Part shown: positions 25,550-35,952 of the stretch, in pieces
How the letters are laid out: every line of letters begins with the position of its first letter
Position numbering within the stretch: position 1 is the stretch's first letter
From: CAYWKS01 sp964458935
Lineage (GTDB): Bacteria; Planctomycetota; Phycisphaerae; Phycisphaerales; Zrk34
Length of the DNA stretch: 48,079 bases
NCBI GenBank assembly: GCA_964458935.1
Contig: CAYWKS010000024.1
Span: 1 to 48,079, forward strand
Direction of reading: 5' to 3'
The notes under the pieces: model-generated
The model's database searches: none
What the model was told of the DNA's origin: nothing
Seen by the model: the letters and a program-made list of their open reading frames with translations, nothing else
Made by a program: the position numbers and the translations under genes

Positions 25550-25761
25550 CGGTCCACCTCCATGCGGACCGCCTCGTCGGAGGCGACGTACGGCGCTGTC
25601 AGGGCGGGCTCCGCCGCCCGGGGGGAGCTGCGGTGTTCATCAGGGTCGATCGCGGCGGCCTGGTGCAGCGCCGCGGCCTGCCTGCTCAAACGAAGCAACG
25701 CCGCGCCAAGATGCGCGTCGCCGCCTTGATTCAAACTGTCCAGCCATCTCGTTGCCGACAC
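25546..25761 (-). CDS. Small protein leading the flagellar operon (hypothetical)
   Basis: This 71-codon ORF starts with GTG at 25761, has a perfect AGGAGG 6 nt upstream (complement of 25768-25773), and ends in an ATGA overlap with flgF. It is the first ORF after a strong sigma-54-like promoter. The product starts MSATRWLDSLNQGGDAHLGA and is helical at first (LLRLSRQAAALHQAAAI), then turns to a Pro/Ser/Ala-rich tail ending RMEVDR. No signal peptide or membrane helix is seen, and it is not recognised as FlgM or any known flagellar factor. Start signal, coupling and position argue that it is real. Confidence 0.7.
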   Translation of the reverse strand: MSATRWLDSLNQGGDAHLGAALLRLSRQAAALHQAAAIDPDEHRSSPRAAEPALTAPYVASDEAVRMEVDR

Positions 25762-25820
25762 GTTGTGCCTCCTGCACCTGGCGTCGAACCGCGTGTACAC
25801 AAATCCGTGCCCCAACCAAC

Positions 25821-25835
25821 GCAACGCCTGTGCCG
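25821..25835 (-). promoter_or_regulatory. Sigma-54 (-24/-12) promoter of the flagellar operon
   Basis: On the minus strand CGGCAC-N5-TTGCG matches TGGCAC-N5-TTGCA at all but the two outermost bases, with the invariant GG and GC dinucleotides exactly 10 nt apart. The predicted start near 25809 gives a leader of about 48 nt to the first GTG. It is inferred from sequence; a sigma-54 activator gene is not in the window. Confidence 0.7.
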
Positions 25836-26026
25836 AACCGTCCGAAGCCGGTTATTGCCGCGATTCGCCGGGTTTTCCCGCCGCGCGACCTCCCCGCCGC
25901 GCCGTCCATCGCTTGCCGCGGGCGCAACTGTTGCCGACCGCATCGCAGGAGTTGCGCAGCGCCCGCCGCGGCGCGACGTCGCCGGCGGCTTGGACTAACA
26001 TGTAGGCTCACCAGCAGGAGCCTTGC

Positions 26027-27166
26027 GTGCCCTTTGACCCCGTGGACAGCGTGCTGGACGACCTGGCCGACGGCCGCATGGTCGTGCTCCTCGACGACGA
26101 GCAACGCGAGAACGAAGGCGACCTCGTCTGCGCCGGGCAGTTCGTCACGCCCGACGTGGTCAACTTCATGCTGACCCACGGCCGCGGCATGCTGTTCGTC
26201 GCCGTCGCCGGCGAGGTGGCCGATCGATTGGACCTGCCGCCGCAGACCGCCCACAACACCACGCAACAGGGCACCGCATACACGATCAGCGTCGACGCGC
26301 ACGCCCGGTTCGGCGTCACGACCGGCGTCAGCGCCGGCGACCGCGCCGCGACCGTCCACGTGCTCGCGGACCCGGCCTCGACGCCGGCCGACCTCGCCCG
26401 GCCCGGGCACATCCAGCCCGTCCGCGCCCGGACCGGCGGCGTGCTCGTCCGCACCGGACATACCGAGGGCATGATCGACCTGTGCGAGATGGCCGGGCTC
26501 CAGGGCGTGGCCCTGGGCATCGAGGTAATGAACGACGACGGGTCGATGGCGCGGCTGGACGACCTGCAGGCCCTGTGCGCCGCGCACCAGCTCAAGATGT
26601 GCAGCGTCGCCGACGTGATCGCCAAGCGCGTTCAGCGCGACAAGCTCATCGAACGCGTCGGCGAAGCGCCGTTCGCCACGGAATACGGGCAGTTCCGGCT
26701 CGTCGCCTACCGCAGCGCCGTCGACCCGCTGCCCCACGTGGCGCTGACCCTCGGCCGCGTGGGCGGCCAGACCGACATCGGCGACCCGGTCCTCGTCCGC
26801 ATGCACAGCCAGAACCTGCTCGGGGATGTGTTCGGCGACATCGACCAGCCGAGCGGCCGAACCCTGCACGCGGCCATGCGGCGGATCAGCGACGCCGGCG
26901 AGGGCGCCATCGTCTACCTCCGCCAGGACGGCATGGGCACCGGCCTGCTCGCCCAGCTCCAGACGCTCGAAGACACCCACGCCTCGCACCGACGTCAACT
27001 GCGGTCGGCGATGAACAAGCTCGACTTTGGCGTCGGCTGCCAGATCCTTCGTGACCTGGGCATCCGGCGCCTGCGACTGATCACCAACCACCCGCGGCAC
27101 CTGCACGGGCTGGACGGGTTTGGCCTGAGCATCGCAGAGCACGTCCCGGTCGAGCCGGCGGACTAA
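26027..27166 (+). CDS. ribBA: RibBA: active-looking DHBP synthase fused to a degenerate GTP cyclohydrolase II domain
   Basis: The 379-residue protein starts at GTG after CAGGAGCC. The N-terminal ~200 residues are 3,4-dihydroxy-2-butanone-4-phosphate synthase, making the four-carbon riboflavin precursor. LLDDEQRENEGDLV (21-34), TTGVSAGDRAAT (98-109) and GHTEGMIDLCEMAGL (144-158) carry the expected acidic and His residues. The rest has the GTP cyclohydrolase II fold, but the zinc site is lost: where active enzymes read HSECLTGD..G..RCDCG, this protein reads HSQNLLGDVFGDIDQPSG, with all three Cys replaced (N263, Q274, S276). The catalytic Arg of RGIGL is Met (DGMGTGL, M303). It is probably RibB-active only, so another GTP cyclohydrolase II must exist. 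It is divergent from the flagellar operon. Confidence 0.92.
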   Translation: MPFDPVDSVLDDLADGRMVVLLDDEQRENEGDLVCAGQFVTPDVVNFMLTHGRGMLFVAVAGEVADRLDLPPQTAHNTTQQGTAYTISVDAHARFGVTTGVSAGDRAATVHVLADPASTPADLARPGHIQPVRARTGGVLVRTGHTEGMIDLCEMAGLQGVALGIEVMNDDGSMARLDDLQALCAAHQLKMCSVADVIAKRVQRDKLIERVGEAPFATEYGQFRLVAYRSAVDPLPHVALTLGRVGGQTDIGDPVLVRMHSQNLLGDVFGDIDQPSGRTLHAAMRRISDAGEGAIVYLRQDGMGTGLLAQLQTLEDTHASHRRQLRSAMNKLDFGVGCQILRDLGIRRLRLITNHPRHLHGLDGFGLSIAEHVPVEPAD

Positions 27167-27402
27167 TCCCCGGCTGCATACGGATCACGGGCCACCGCGT
27201 CGGGCGGCGGGGTCTTGGGCGCGGCCTTGGCTGGCGGTGACGGCTTGCCCGAAGCCAACGCACCCATCCGTGCGGCCGCCGTGCGACCCACACGCTCGGC
27301 CCGCTCGGCTCCCCACAGGGCGATTTGGCGGAAGAATCCCCGCCGATCAGTCGATATATCGTCCGGGCGGGTCGGTCGCGACTTGGGCGGCGGCTCGTGC
27401 AT
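27163..27402 (-). CDS. Small hypothetical protein
   Basis: This 79-residue, Pro/Arg/Ala-rich ORF contains DRRGFFRQIALWGAERAERV. The RRGFF resembles a twin-arginine start, but no hydrophobic stretch follows, so it is not a convincing Tat signal. The C-terminus is Pro/Lys-rich and probably disordered. A TTG start five codons upstream (27417) is also possible; neither has a strong ribosome-binding site. It overlaps the ribBA end tail-to-tail by 4 nt and is divergent from the lipoprotein at 27470. No function can be assigned. Confidence 0.5.
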   Translation of the reverse strand: MHEPPPKSRPTRPDDISTDRRGFFRQIALWGAERAERVGRTAAARMGALASGKPSPPAKAAPKTPPPDAVARDPYAAGD

Positions 27403-27469
27403 GGCAACTTGGCTCAAACGGTGCTCGGCACTATCCTAGGCAATGATCCCACAGGGAGTTGGCAGCCCC

Positions 27470-28087
27470 ATGAACCGTATCGCATTCACCCTGGTCCTCG
27501 CCCTGGTCGCCGCAGGCGTGCTCGCCGTGGCCGGCTGCACGACCACCGCGTTCCCCTATAACCAGTCCATCGACCGCCACGCCTTCCCCTCGACGCCCAG
27601 CATGCCGGTGACCCTCCAGGTCATCGACGCCCTGACGGACGAGGAACTGCTGGTCATCGACGTGCCGGTCGGCAAGACGCTGGTCATCGACTTCGATACG
27701 CCCGGCAAGTGGACCGCGACCCAGACGGCCAGTTGGCCCGCCGACCGCGTGCAGTGGGTCTTCGTCGACCCGGGCACCCGGTTCAACAGCGGTTTCGACC
27801 ATGAGATGGCGCTGCCCGGCAATCCGGTGTACATGAAGCCGATCTACCGCGACCCCGAACCGATCGGCAGCGGCGTCGCCCAGACCGGCCCGGGACAGGC
27901 GGCCGAGGCGCCGGCCGTGCCCATCCAACGCGATCCCGAGCCTGTCCGACCCGAGCCGCAAGACGACGCGGATGAGCCGCAGGCCGTCGAGCCGCAGCCC
28001 ACAGCGGAACGCAGCCCGCCCGATTCGTCGACGACCCCGCCCGAGCCGTCGGAGGATACCGACGACCTGGGCGACGTGCTCGACTGA
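27470..28087 (+). CDS. Putative lipoprotein (hypothetical)
   Basis: The 205-residue product starts MNRIAFTLVLALVAAGVLAV and then AGC, a standard lipobox (VAGC), so the mature protein should be lipid-anchored. A globular segment of about 100 residues follows (VTLQVIDALTDEELLVIDVP is typical). It ends in a Pro/Glu/Asp-rich tail of about 70 residues, with PxP and Q/E repeats, likely disordered. AGGGAG sits 11 nt upstream; an in-frame ATG nine codons earlier would break the signal-peptide layout. It converges on moxR 15 nt away. No function is recognised. Confidence 0.75.
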   Translation: MNRIAFTLVLALVAAGVLAVAGCTTTAFPYNQSIDRHAFPSTPSMPVTLQVIDALTDEELLVIDVPVGKTLVIDFDTPGKWTATQTASWPADRVQWVFVDPGTRFNSGFDHEMALPGNPVYMKPIYRDPEPIGSGVAQTGPGQAAEAPAVPIQRDPEPVRPEPQDDADEPQAVEPQPTAERSPPDSSTTPPEPSEDTDDLGDVLD

Positions 28088-28102
28088 CCGGCCGACCGCA
28101 AC

Positions 28103-29104
<1,002 letters not shown>

Positions 29105-29258
29105 AATCGATACCTTATCGACCAGCCCCGGTTTTCCACAACTTCGCCGCGAATGTTGCATACTTCTATCTTGCAACGGACGCTGCATGGCTTAAGTTAG
29201 TGTGCATTGGGGAAGTGGTTGTCAACGCGCTGCCCTTCGCAAGCGGACGGAGAAGGTG

Positions 29259-29567
29259 ATGTCCGACTCGTTTGATCCTCAGCGCCCCGAAAGCAGCCCG
29301 TCGGACTCGCAGCCGCAGCGTGTGTGTGCATTGCCCCGCTGGCGGCTGCTTCTGCATGACGACGAAGTACACGATCGGCCTTACATGATCGACACGCTGA
29401 TGCGGCACACCCCGCTCAGCCAGGCCGCCGCCACCCGACGCGTGATCCAGGCTCACGAGCGCGGGACGGCGTTGCTGCTTCAGACCCATCGCGAGCTCGC
29501 CGAGCTCTATTACGTCCAACTGTCCAAGCGGAACCTGATCGTGAGCATCGAGCAGGCCGACGCGTGA
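29259..29567 (+). CDS. clpS: ClpS-like adaptor of the Clp protease
   Basis: The 102-residue protein has a disordered N-terminus (about 1-25) and then the ClpS core: RWRLLLHDDEVHDRPYMIDT, QAAATRRVIQAHERGTALLL and THRELAELYYVQLSKRNLIV. This follows the adaptor pattern 'NDD....vv..L', 'A...m...H..G', 'E.AE.....l....L'. ClpS delivers N-degron substrates to ClpA/ClpC. The canonical NDD motif is HDD here. The start at 29259 has GGAGAAGG just upstream; an in-frame ATG at 29202 is possible. It is divergent from moxR. Confidence 0.85.
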   Translation: MSDSFDPQRPESSPSDSQPQRVCALPRWRLLLHDDEVHDRPYMIDTLMRHTPLSQAAATRRVIQAHERGTALLLQTHRELAELYYVQLSKRNLIVSIEQADA

Positions 29568-29603
29568 ACCGGCTTCAGGCATTCGGTGATGCTCGCAAGC
29601 GAA

Positions 29604-29632
29604 GCGGCCCCGTCGTCGGGCGACGGAGCCGC
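29604..29632. terminator. Hairpin between convergent clpS and htrA
   Basis: GCGGCCCCGTCG and CGACGGAGCCGC form a long stem with a TCGGG loop (about 29604-29632), with one bulge. It lies about 37 nt past clpS and about 36 nt before the htrA end. There is no U-run on either side, so it may be a weak or two-way terminator. Confidence 0.5.
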
Positions 29633-29667
29633 TGATGCCGTATTAAGGATGACGTTCGGCCCGGTGG

Positions 29668-31230
<1,563 letters not shown>

Positions 31231-31355
31231 GTCTTGTTGCTCCGTGAGTTCATGATTACCTGTTGCCATGATCGAGCATACGCATCCGGCCCCTCGCGAG
31301 TTCAACCCCGATCCGGCTCCTTTCGCAGCCGCCGGGGCAAGACCTGGCGCCGCCG

Positions 31356-32213
31356 TCAGCCCTGGCTCAGCCTTTCCGCCTCACCGGGGTCCATGTCGTA
31401 CGGGTGGGCGGGCCCGGGGCCCTTGCCGGCTTGGACGTGCTGAACCCAGGTTCGGGCGGCTTGTTCGATCGCGTTGCCGACGTCGCCGAGCCGGGGGGCG
31501 AAGCGTGGTGTCCGCTCGCTCATACCCAGGATGTCCTGGACAACGACGACCTGTCCGTGGCAGGCCGGGCCCGCACCGCAGCCGATTACTGGGATGTCTA
31601 CGGCGGCGACGACGGCGGCGGCGACCTCCGCGGGGGTCTGCTCGATGAGGATCATCGCCGCGCCGCGGGCCTGCATGAGCTGGGCCTCTTCGACGATGCG
31701 GCGGGCCTGGGCGGCGGTCCGCCCGGCGACCACGGCGGTTCGCACGCCGGCCGCCCGGACCGTCTGCGGCCGCCAGCCGATGTGCGCCACCACAGGGATG
31801 CCCGCACGGGCGATGCGATCGACGGTATCGCCGAATCGGCCGTCCACCTCGAGCTTGACCGCGTCGGCGCGGCCTTCTGTCAGGAATCGGCCGGCATGAC
31901 GGACCGCCTCGGCGTCGTCGGCGTGGTAGGCCATGAACGGCATGTCGGCCATGACAAAGGCGTCCGGAGCGCCCCGCCGCACCGCCGCGGTCAGTTCGAT
32001 GAGGAACGTCAGCGGCGTGTGGATCGAGCTGTCGTGGCCGAGTATGACCTGTCCGGCGGAATCGCCGACCAGCAGGACGTGGACGCCGGCCCGGGCGAGC
32101 CAGCGGGCGGTCGTCGCGTCGTAGCAGGTTAACGCGGCGAACTTCTCACCCCGCGCGGTCATCCGTCGCAGGGCCTTCAACGTTACCGGTGGTTCGGGGG
32201 CGGATTCGGTCAT
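31356..32213 (-). CDS. panB: 3-methyl-2-oxobutanoate hydroxymethyltransferase
   Basis: The 285-residue enzyme (first step of pantothenate synthesis) shows FAALTCYDATTARWLARAGV, the metal-site DS of LLVGDSAGQVILGH, VKLEVDGRFGDTV, VVAHIGWRPQTV (the 'aHiGltPQ' motif), MILIEQTPAEVA with the catalytic Glu, and IPVIGCGAGPACHGQVVVVQ, then DILGM. Length is typical (~264-280). ATG at 32213 is chosen; a longer frame would run into the N block 27 nt upstream, so its promoter is not visible. No panC or panD is adjacent. It stands alone before htrA. Confidence 0.94.
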   Translation of the reverse strand: MTESAPEPPVTLKALRRMTARGEKFAALTCYDATTARWLARAGVHVLLVGDSAGQVILGHDSSIHTPLTFLIELTAAVRRGAPDAFVMADMPFMAYHADDAEAVRHAGRFLTEGRADAVKLEVDGRFGDTVDRIARAGIPVVAHIGWRPQTVRAAGVRTAVVAGRTAAQARRIVEEAQLMQARGAAMILIEQTPAEVAAAVVAAVDIPVIGCGAGPACHGQVVVVQDILGMSERTPRFAPRLGDVGNAIEQAARTWVQHVQAGKGPGPAHPYDMDPGEAERLSQG

Positions 32214-32240
32214 GACTCCATTGTAAGGCAAGGCGGGGGA

Positions 32241-32340
32241 NNNNNNNNNNNNNNNNNNNNNNNNNNNNNNNNNNNNNNNNNNNNNNNNNNNNNNNNNNNN
32301 NNNNNNNNNNNNNNNNNNNNNNNNNNNNNNNNNNNNNNNN
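32241..32340. other. Assembly gap (100 N)
   Basis: Exactly 100 ambiguous bases, the conventional size for a scaffold gap of unknown length. Sequence on either side may be separated by any distance. The panB upstream region and the sequence before the glycosidase-like gene are both cut by it. Confidence 0.99.
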
Positions 32341-32391
32341 GCGATGGACACGGCCCGGTTCATCCGCGCCACCCCCCATATACCTCCGGGC

Positions 32392-32403
32392 GTATCATGA
32401 TAC
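32392..32403. promoter_or_regulatory. Perfect 12-bp palindrome upstream of the glycosidase-like gene
   Basis: GTATCATGATAC is a perfect inverted repeat ending 58 nt before the ATG at 32462. It is a plausible operator for a dimeric regulator, but no regulator gene is in sight. Confidence 0.3.
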
Positions 32404-32461
32404 ACATCACCTGTCAGATCCCGGTCTGTGCCGGCCGTGGCCGCATCGGAAAGGGCAATCG

Positions 32462-34264
32462 ATGAATCGAAGCAAGTGTTGCTGCAGTGTGGGGATGGTC
32501 CTGCTGTGCGTCCTGCTGTTGGTGCACCGCGCGGGTGCGGACTCGGGCAGGGCCGCGGTCACCGGCGAACTGAAGGCGTGGCATCCCGTGACCATCACGT
32601 GGACCGGGCCGAATACGAGTGAGACGGCGTCGACCAATCCATTCCTCGACTACCGACTGAACGTGACGATGACCGGTCCGAGCGGGCGGCGCTACATAGT
32701 GCCGGGCCATTACGCGGCGGACGGCGACGCGGCCAACAGCGCCGCCGCGAGCGGCGATCGGTGGCGCTGCCGCTTCGCGCCGGATATCGCGGGCACGTGG
32801 ACCTACCGGGTTACATTCCGGACCGGGTCGAAGGTCGCCATCGACCTCGCCGCGACGGCGGGTCGGTCGGCGGGTTTCTTCGATGGCGATACAGGCCAAT
32901 TCACCGTCGATCCGACCGACAAGCAGGGCGTGGATTTCCGCGGCAAGGGCATGCTCCGCTACGTCGGCGAGCATTACCTGCGATTCGCCGAGACCGGCGA
33001 GTGGTTCATCAAGGCCGGCACGGACAGCCCCGAGAACTTCCTCGCTCACAGGGACATCGACAACACGCCGGACAAGCACCCCTACACGGCGCACGTGAGC
33101 CATTGGCGCGCCGGCGACCCCACCTGGCGACACGGCAAAGGCAAAGGCATCATCGGCGCCTTGAACTACCTCTCCTCGGTCGGGGTCAATTCGGTGTATG
33201 CGCTGACCATGAATGCGCCACAGGGAGATGGCAAGGACGTGTTCATGTGGATCGACACCCGCACTCACGATCGCTACGACACCAGCAAGCTGGACCAGTG
33301 GAATGTCGTAATGGAACACGCCAACGCCATGGGGGTCCAGATGCACCTGGTGCTCTGCGAGAGCGAGAACGACACGAATGTGCTGGGTTGGCCCCTGACG
33401 GACCAGTGGAAGCTGTACATTCGCGAGTTGGCCGCTCGTTTTTCGCACAACCCCGCGATTCAGTGGAACCTGGGCGAAGAGCACGTATTTACAACCGAGC
33501 AGATGCGCGCTTTGAGCGATTACATCCGTGCACAGGACCCGTACGCGCATCCCATCGTCTCGCATCACCGTTTTAGCGCCGAGAACCAGACGTACAACGG
33601 CATGCTCGGACACGATTCTTTCGAAGGCACCTCGTTGCACTTCCAATGGAAGGCGCGGAGCGTGTACGAGCGCACCCTGCACTGGCGCGGCAGGTCGGCG
33701 GAGCACGGCCGCAATTGGGTCGTCCAGCACGACGAGACCAATCCCCAGCGCATAGCGCGCGACCGCGAGAACGAGGCATTCCGCAAGCACGTGTTCTGGG
33801 CGAATCTGATGGCGGGCGGCGCGGGCGTCGAGTTCATCATGGAGGGGCTGTTGCGCAACGACGATTTCACGGCATACGCCGGGACATGGCGGTGGATGAA
33901 GGCGGGCAGCAGCTTCATGATGGACCTGCCGCTGTCAACGCTGACGCCGAGTGACGGGTTGATCGCGCCGCGGCGCGAGCTCGACCACGCCCTGACCGAC
34001 GGGTGCGGGGTTTTCGTGGTGTACCAAGCCGATGGCGGGAGCACGAAGCTCGACCTGCGCGGACAGGACGGCCTGTATGCCGTCAGGTGGTTCGATCCAC
34101 GAAACGGCGGTGCGCTGCAGACCGGCGCCGTCCGGACCCTCCGCGGCGGCGATTGGCGCAGCCTCGGCGAGGCCCCGAACGAACCTCAACGCGACTGGGT
34201 CGTGCTCGTCACACGTGTCGGCGCAGGCGCCGACGACGACCATGAGCGCAGATCAATCAAGTGA
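32462..34264 (+). CDS. Secreted DUF5060/DUF4038-type glycoside hydrolase-like protein
   Basis: The 600-residue protein has a signal peptide (MNRSKCCCSVGMVLLCVLLL). An N-terminal Ig-like domain resembling DUF5060 follows (about 30-165: AWHPVTITWTGPNTSETAST, GTWTYRVTFRTGSK). Then comes a TIM-barrel-like domain (about 170-500) with WFIKAGTDSPENFLAHRDID, NPAIQWNLGEEHVFTTEQMR and GMLGHDSFEGTSLHFQWK, containing acidic residues placed like the catalytic Glu pair of family A glycosidases. A C-terminal beta domain resembles the 'putative collagen-binding domain' of such proteins (LDLRGQDGLYAVRWFDPRNG). It is probably an exported polysaccharide-degrading enzyme; the substrate is unknown. AAGGG precedes the ATG. 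It sits next to the gap, so its upstream partners are not visible. Confidence 0.7.
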   Translation: MNRSKCCCSVGMVLLCVLLLVHRAGADSGRAAVTGELKAWHPVTITWTGPNTSETASTNPFLDYRLNVTMTGPSGRRYIVPGHYAADGDAANSAAASGDRWRCRFAPDIAGTWTYRVTFRTGSKVAIDLAATAGRSAGFFDGDTGQFTVDPTDKQGVDFRGKGMLRYVGEHYLRFAETGEWFIKAGTDSPENFLAHRDIDNTPDKHPYTAHVSHWRAGDPTWRHGKGKGIIGALNYLSSVGVNSVYALTMNAPQGDGKDVFMWIDTRTHDRYDTSKLDQWNVVMEHANAMGVQMHLVLCESENDTNVLGWPLTDQWKLYIRELAARFSHNPAIQWNLGEEHVFTTEQMRALSDYIRAQDPYAHPIVSHHRFSAENQTYNGMLGHDSFEGTSLHFQWKARSVYERTLHWRGRSAEHGRNWVVQHDETNPQRIARDRENEAFRKHVFWANLMAGGAGVEFIMEGLLRNDDFTAYAGTWRWMKAGSSFMMDLPLSTLTPSDGLIAPRRELDHALTDGCGVFVVYQADGGSTKLDLRGQDGLYAVRWFDPRNGGALQTGAVRTLRGGDWRSLGEAPNEPQRDWVVLVTRVGAGADDDHERRSIK

Positions 34265-34266
34265 CA

Positions 34267-34289
34267 GCCCCCGGACAGGGCCCGGGGGC
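34267..34289. terminator. GC hairpin between convergent glycosidase-like gene and floA
   Basis: GCCCCCGG (34267-34274) pairs with CCGGGGGC (34282-34289) around a 7-nt loop. It lies 2 nt past the glycosidase-like stop. No U-run follows, so intrinsic termination is plausible but not certain. Confidence 0.5.
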
Positions 34290-34334
34290 GTTGCTGCGCA
34301 TCGCTGCCTGTGAGCGCCTCGCGGCTGTAACGGT

Positions 34335-35369
34335 CTATTGATCCTGATCATCGCGGTCGATCTGGTCAGGCCCCGCGATGTTGTTACGCATCTCGGTGTC
34401 GGCCTGGATGTTCCGCAGACGGTAGTAGTCCATGATGCCCAGGTTGCCCTGGCGGAAGGCTTCGGCGATCGCCTTGGGGACCTCGGCCTCGGCGAGCACG
34501 ACCAGGGCGCGGTTCTTCTGGACCTCGGCCTGGTACTCCTGCTCGGCGGCGACGGCGGCGGCGCGGCGCTTCTCGGCCTCGGCCTGGAAGCGGCGCTTGT
34601 CGGCCTCGGCCTGGTCGGCCTGGAGCTTGGCGCCGATGTTCTCGCCCACGTCGATGTCGGCGATATCGATCGAGAGAATCTCGAACGCCGTGCCCGCGTC
34701 GAGGCCCTTGTTGAGCACGGTCTTGGAGATGCCGTCGGGATTCTCGAGCACGGCCTTATGGGTCACGGCCGAGCCGATCGTCGTGACGATGCCTTCGCCG
34801 ACGCGCGCGACAATGGTCTCTTCGGTCGCACCACCGACCAGCCGCATGATGTTGGCCCGGACGGTGACGCGGGCGCGGGCTTTGAGCTGGATGCCGTCCT
34901 GGGCGACGGCGTCGATGGTCGGTCGGCCCTGGTTGGGGTTGGGGCAGTCGATGACCTTGGGGTTCACCGAGGTTTGGACGGCGTCGAGGATATCGCGGCC
35001 GGCGAGGTCGATCGCACACGCCGAATCCCACGGCAGGTCGATCTTCGCGCGGTCGGCGGCGATCAGTGCACGCACCACGCGACGCACGTCGCCACCGGCC
35101 AGGTAGTGCGACTCGAGTTGGTTGGTGTTGATCTCGAGGCCGGCTTTGACGGCTTCGATGCGGCTCTGCACGATGACGTTCGGGTTGACCTTGCGGAATC
35201 GCATCCCGATCAGGTCGAGGATCGCGACGCGTGCGCCGCTGAGCAGGGCCTGGAACCACAGGCCGATGTATTGGATGAGCATCACGACGATCAGCAGCAG
35301 GATGATGCCGCCGACGATGGCGATGCCCCACATGACGACCTGACCGAGTTGAGCGAGCGTGAGTTGCAT
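34335..35369 (-). CDS. floA: Flotillin-like protein FloA
   Basis: The 344-residue protein matches the UPF0365/FloA family: one N-terminal membrane segment (VVMWGIAIVGGIILLLIVVM), then LLSGARVAILDLIGMRFRKV, an SPFH-like region with GIQLKARARVTVRANIMRLV and EETIVARVGEGIVTTIGSAV, and a Glu/Ala-rich coiled stretch (QADQAEADKRRFQAEAEKRR). The C-terminus ends GNLGIMDYYRLRNIQADTEM. It forms membrane microdomains. It lies 83 nt after the short NfeD gene, the standard partner arrangement. Length is near the usual ~330. Confidence 0.95.
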   Translation of the reverse strand: MQLTLAQLGQVVMWGIAIVGGIILLLIVVMLIQYIGLWFQALLSGARVAILDLIGMRFRKVNPNVIVQSRIEAVKAGLEINTNQLESHYLAGGDVRRVVRALIAADRAKIDLPWDSACAIDLAGRDILDAVQTSVNPKVIDCPNPNQGRPTIDAVAQDGIQLKARARVTVRANIMRLVGGATEETIVARVGEGIVTTIGSAVTHKAVLENPDGISKTVLNKGLDAGTAFEILSIDIADIDVGENIGAKLQADQAEADKRRFQAEAEKRRAAAVAAEQEYQAEVQKNRALVVLAEAEVPKAIAEAFRQGNLGIMDYYRLRNIQADTEMRNNIAGPDQIDRDDQDQ

Positions 35370-35452
35370 GGGTCGAACCCTCTTGGGTGCGTATGGCGTG
35401 AAGTCACATTATGGCCAAAGGCTCGGCGGGGGCAACCGGCCGGCCTGCGAGC

Positions 35453-35950
35453 CTATTCAACGGGACGGACCTTGACCTCGATGCCGTGGACGCCGACCAC
35501 CTGGACGGTCGCGCCGGTCTCGATGATGCCGCGATCGGAGAGGCACTCGACCCGGCGTTCGCCGAAGCGGACCGTGCCCACGGGACGCAGTTCCGAGACG
35601 ACGACGCCCTGTTGACCCGCCAAACTACTGTAGTCGTCATCCTGGCCTGAGGAGTAGTGGACATTTGCGTCAGCGGGCTGTTTGTCGGCGAGGATGAGTC
35701 GGCGGCCGATGAAGGTGTGCGGAAATACCTTGACCGCGACGGCGATGGCGATGGGGACGACGACGGCCGAGCAGAGCAGCCCGACCCAGCCAGCAGTGGT
35801 GCCGACGAAGAACAGGGCGACGTTGGTGGCGACCAGGCTGAAGAGGCTGAGCGTGCCGAGCAGCCCGCCGGAGGGGATGACGATCTCGAGCACGAACAGG
35901 ATCAGCGCCGCCAGGGCGCATCCCAGTGCCCACGTCCACGCGGTATCCAT
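35453..35950 (-). CDS. Short NfeD family membrane protein
   Basis: The 165-residue product has about four membrane helices (LGCALAALILFVLEIVIPSG, LGTLSLFSLVATNVALFFVG and a third, VGLLCSAVVVPIAIAVAV) and a C-terminal OB-fold (QQGVVVSELRPVGTVRFGER, VVGVHGIEVKVRPVE), the NfeD soluble domain. It starts 2 nt after the long NfeD gene and precedes floA, so the three genes form a unit. Its partner role is to work with FloA in membrane organisation; this is from family knowledge. Confidence 0.88.
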   Translation of the reverse strand: MDTAWTWALGCALAALILFVLEIVIPSGGLLGTLSLFSLVATNVALFFVGTTAGWVGLLCSAVVVPIAIAVAVKVFPHTFIGRRLILADKQPADANVHYSSGQDDDYSSLAGQQGVVVSELRPVGTVRFGERRVECLSDRGIIETGATVQVVGVHGIEVKVRPVE

Positions 35951-35952
35951 GC

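Noticed and set aside
27163..27402. RRGFF as a twin-arginine export signal
   Set aside because: No hydrophobic segment follows the arginines.
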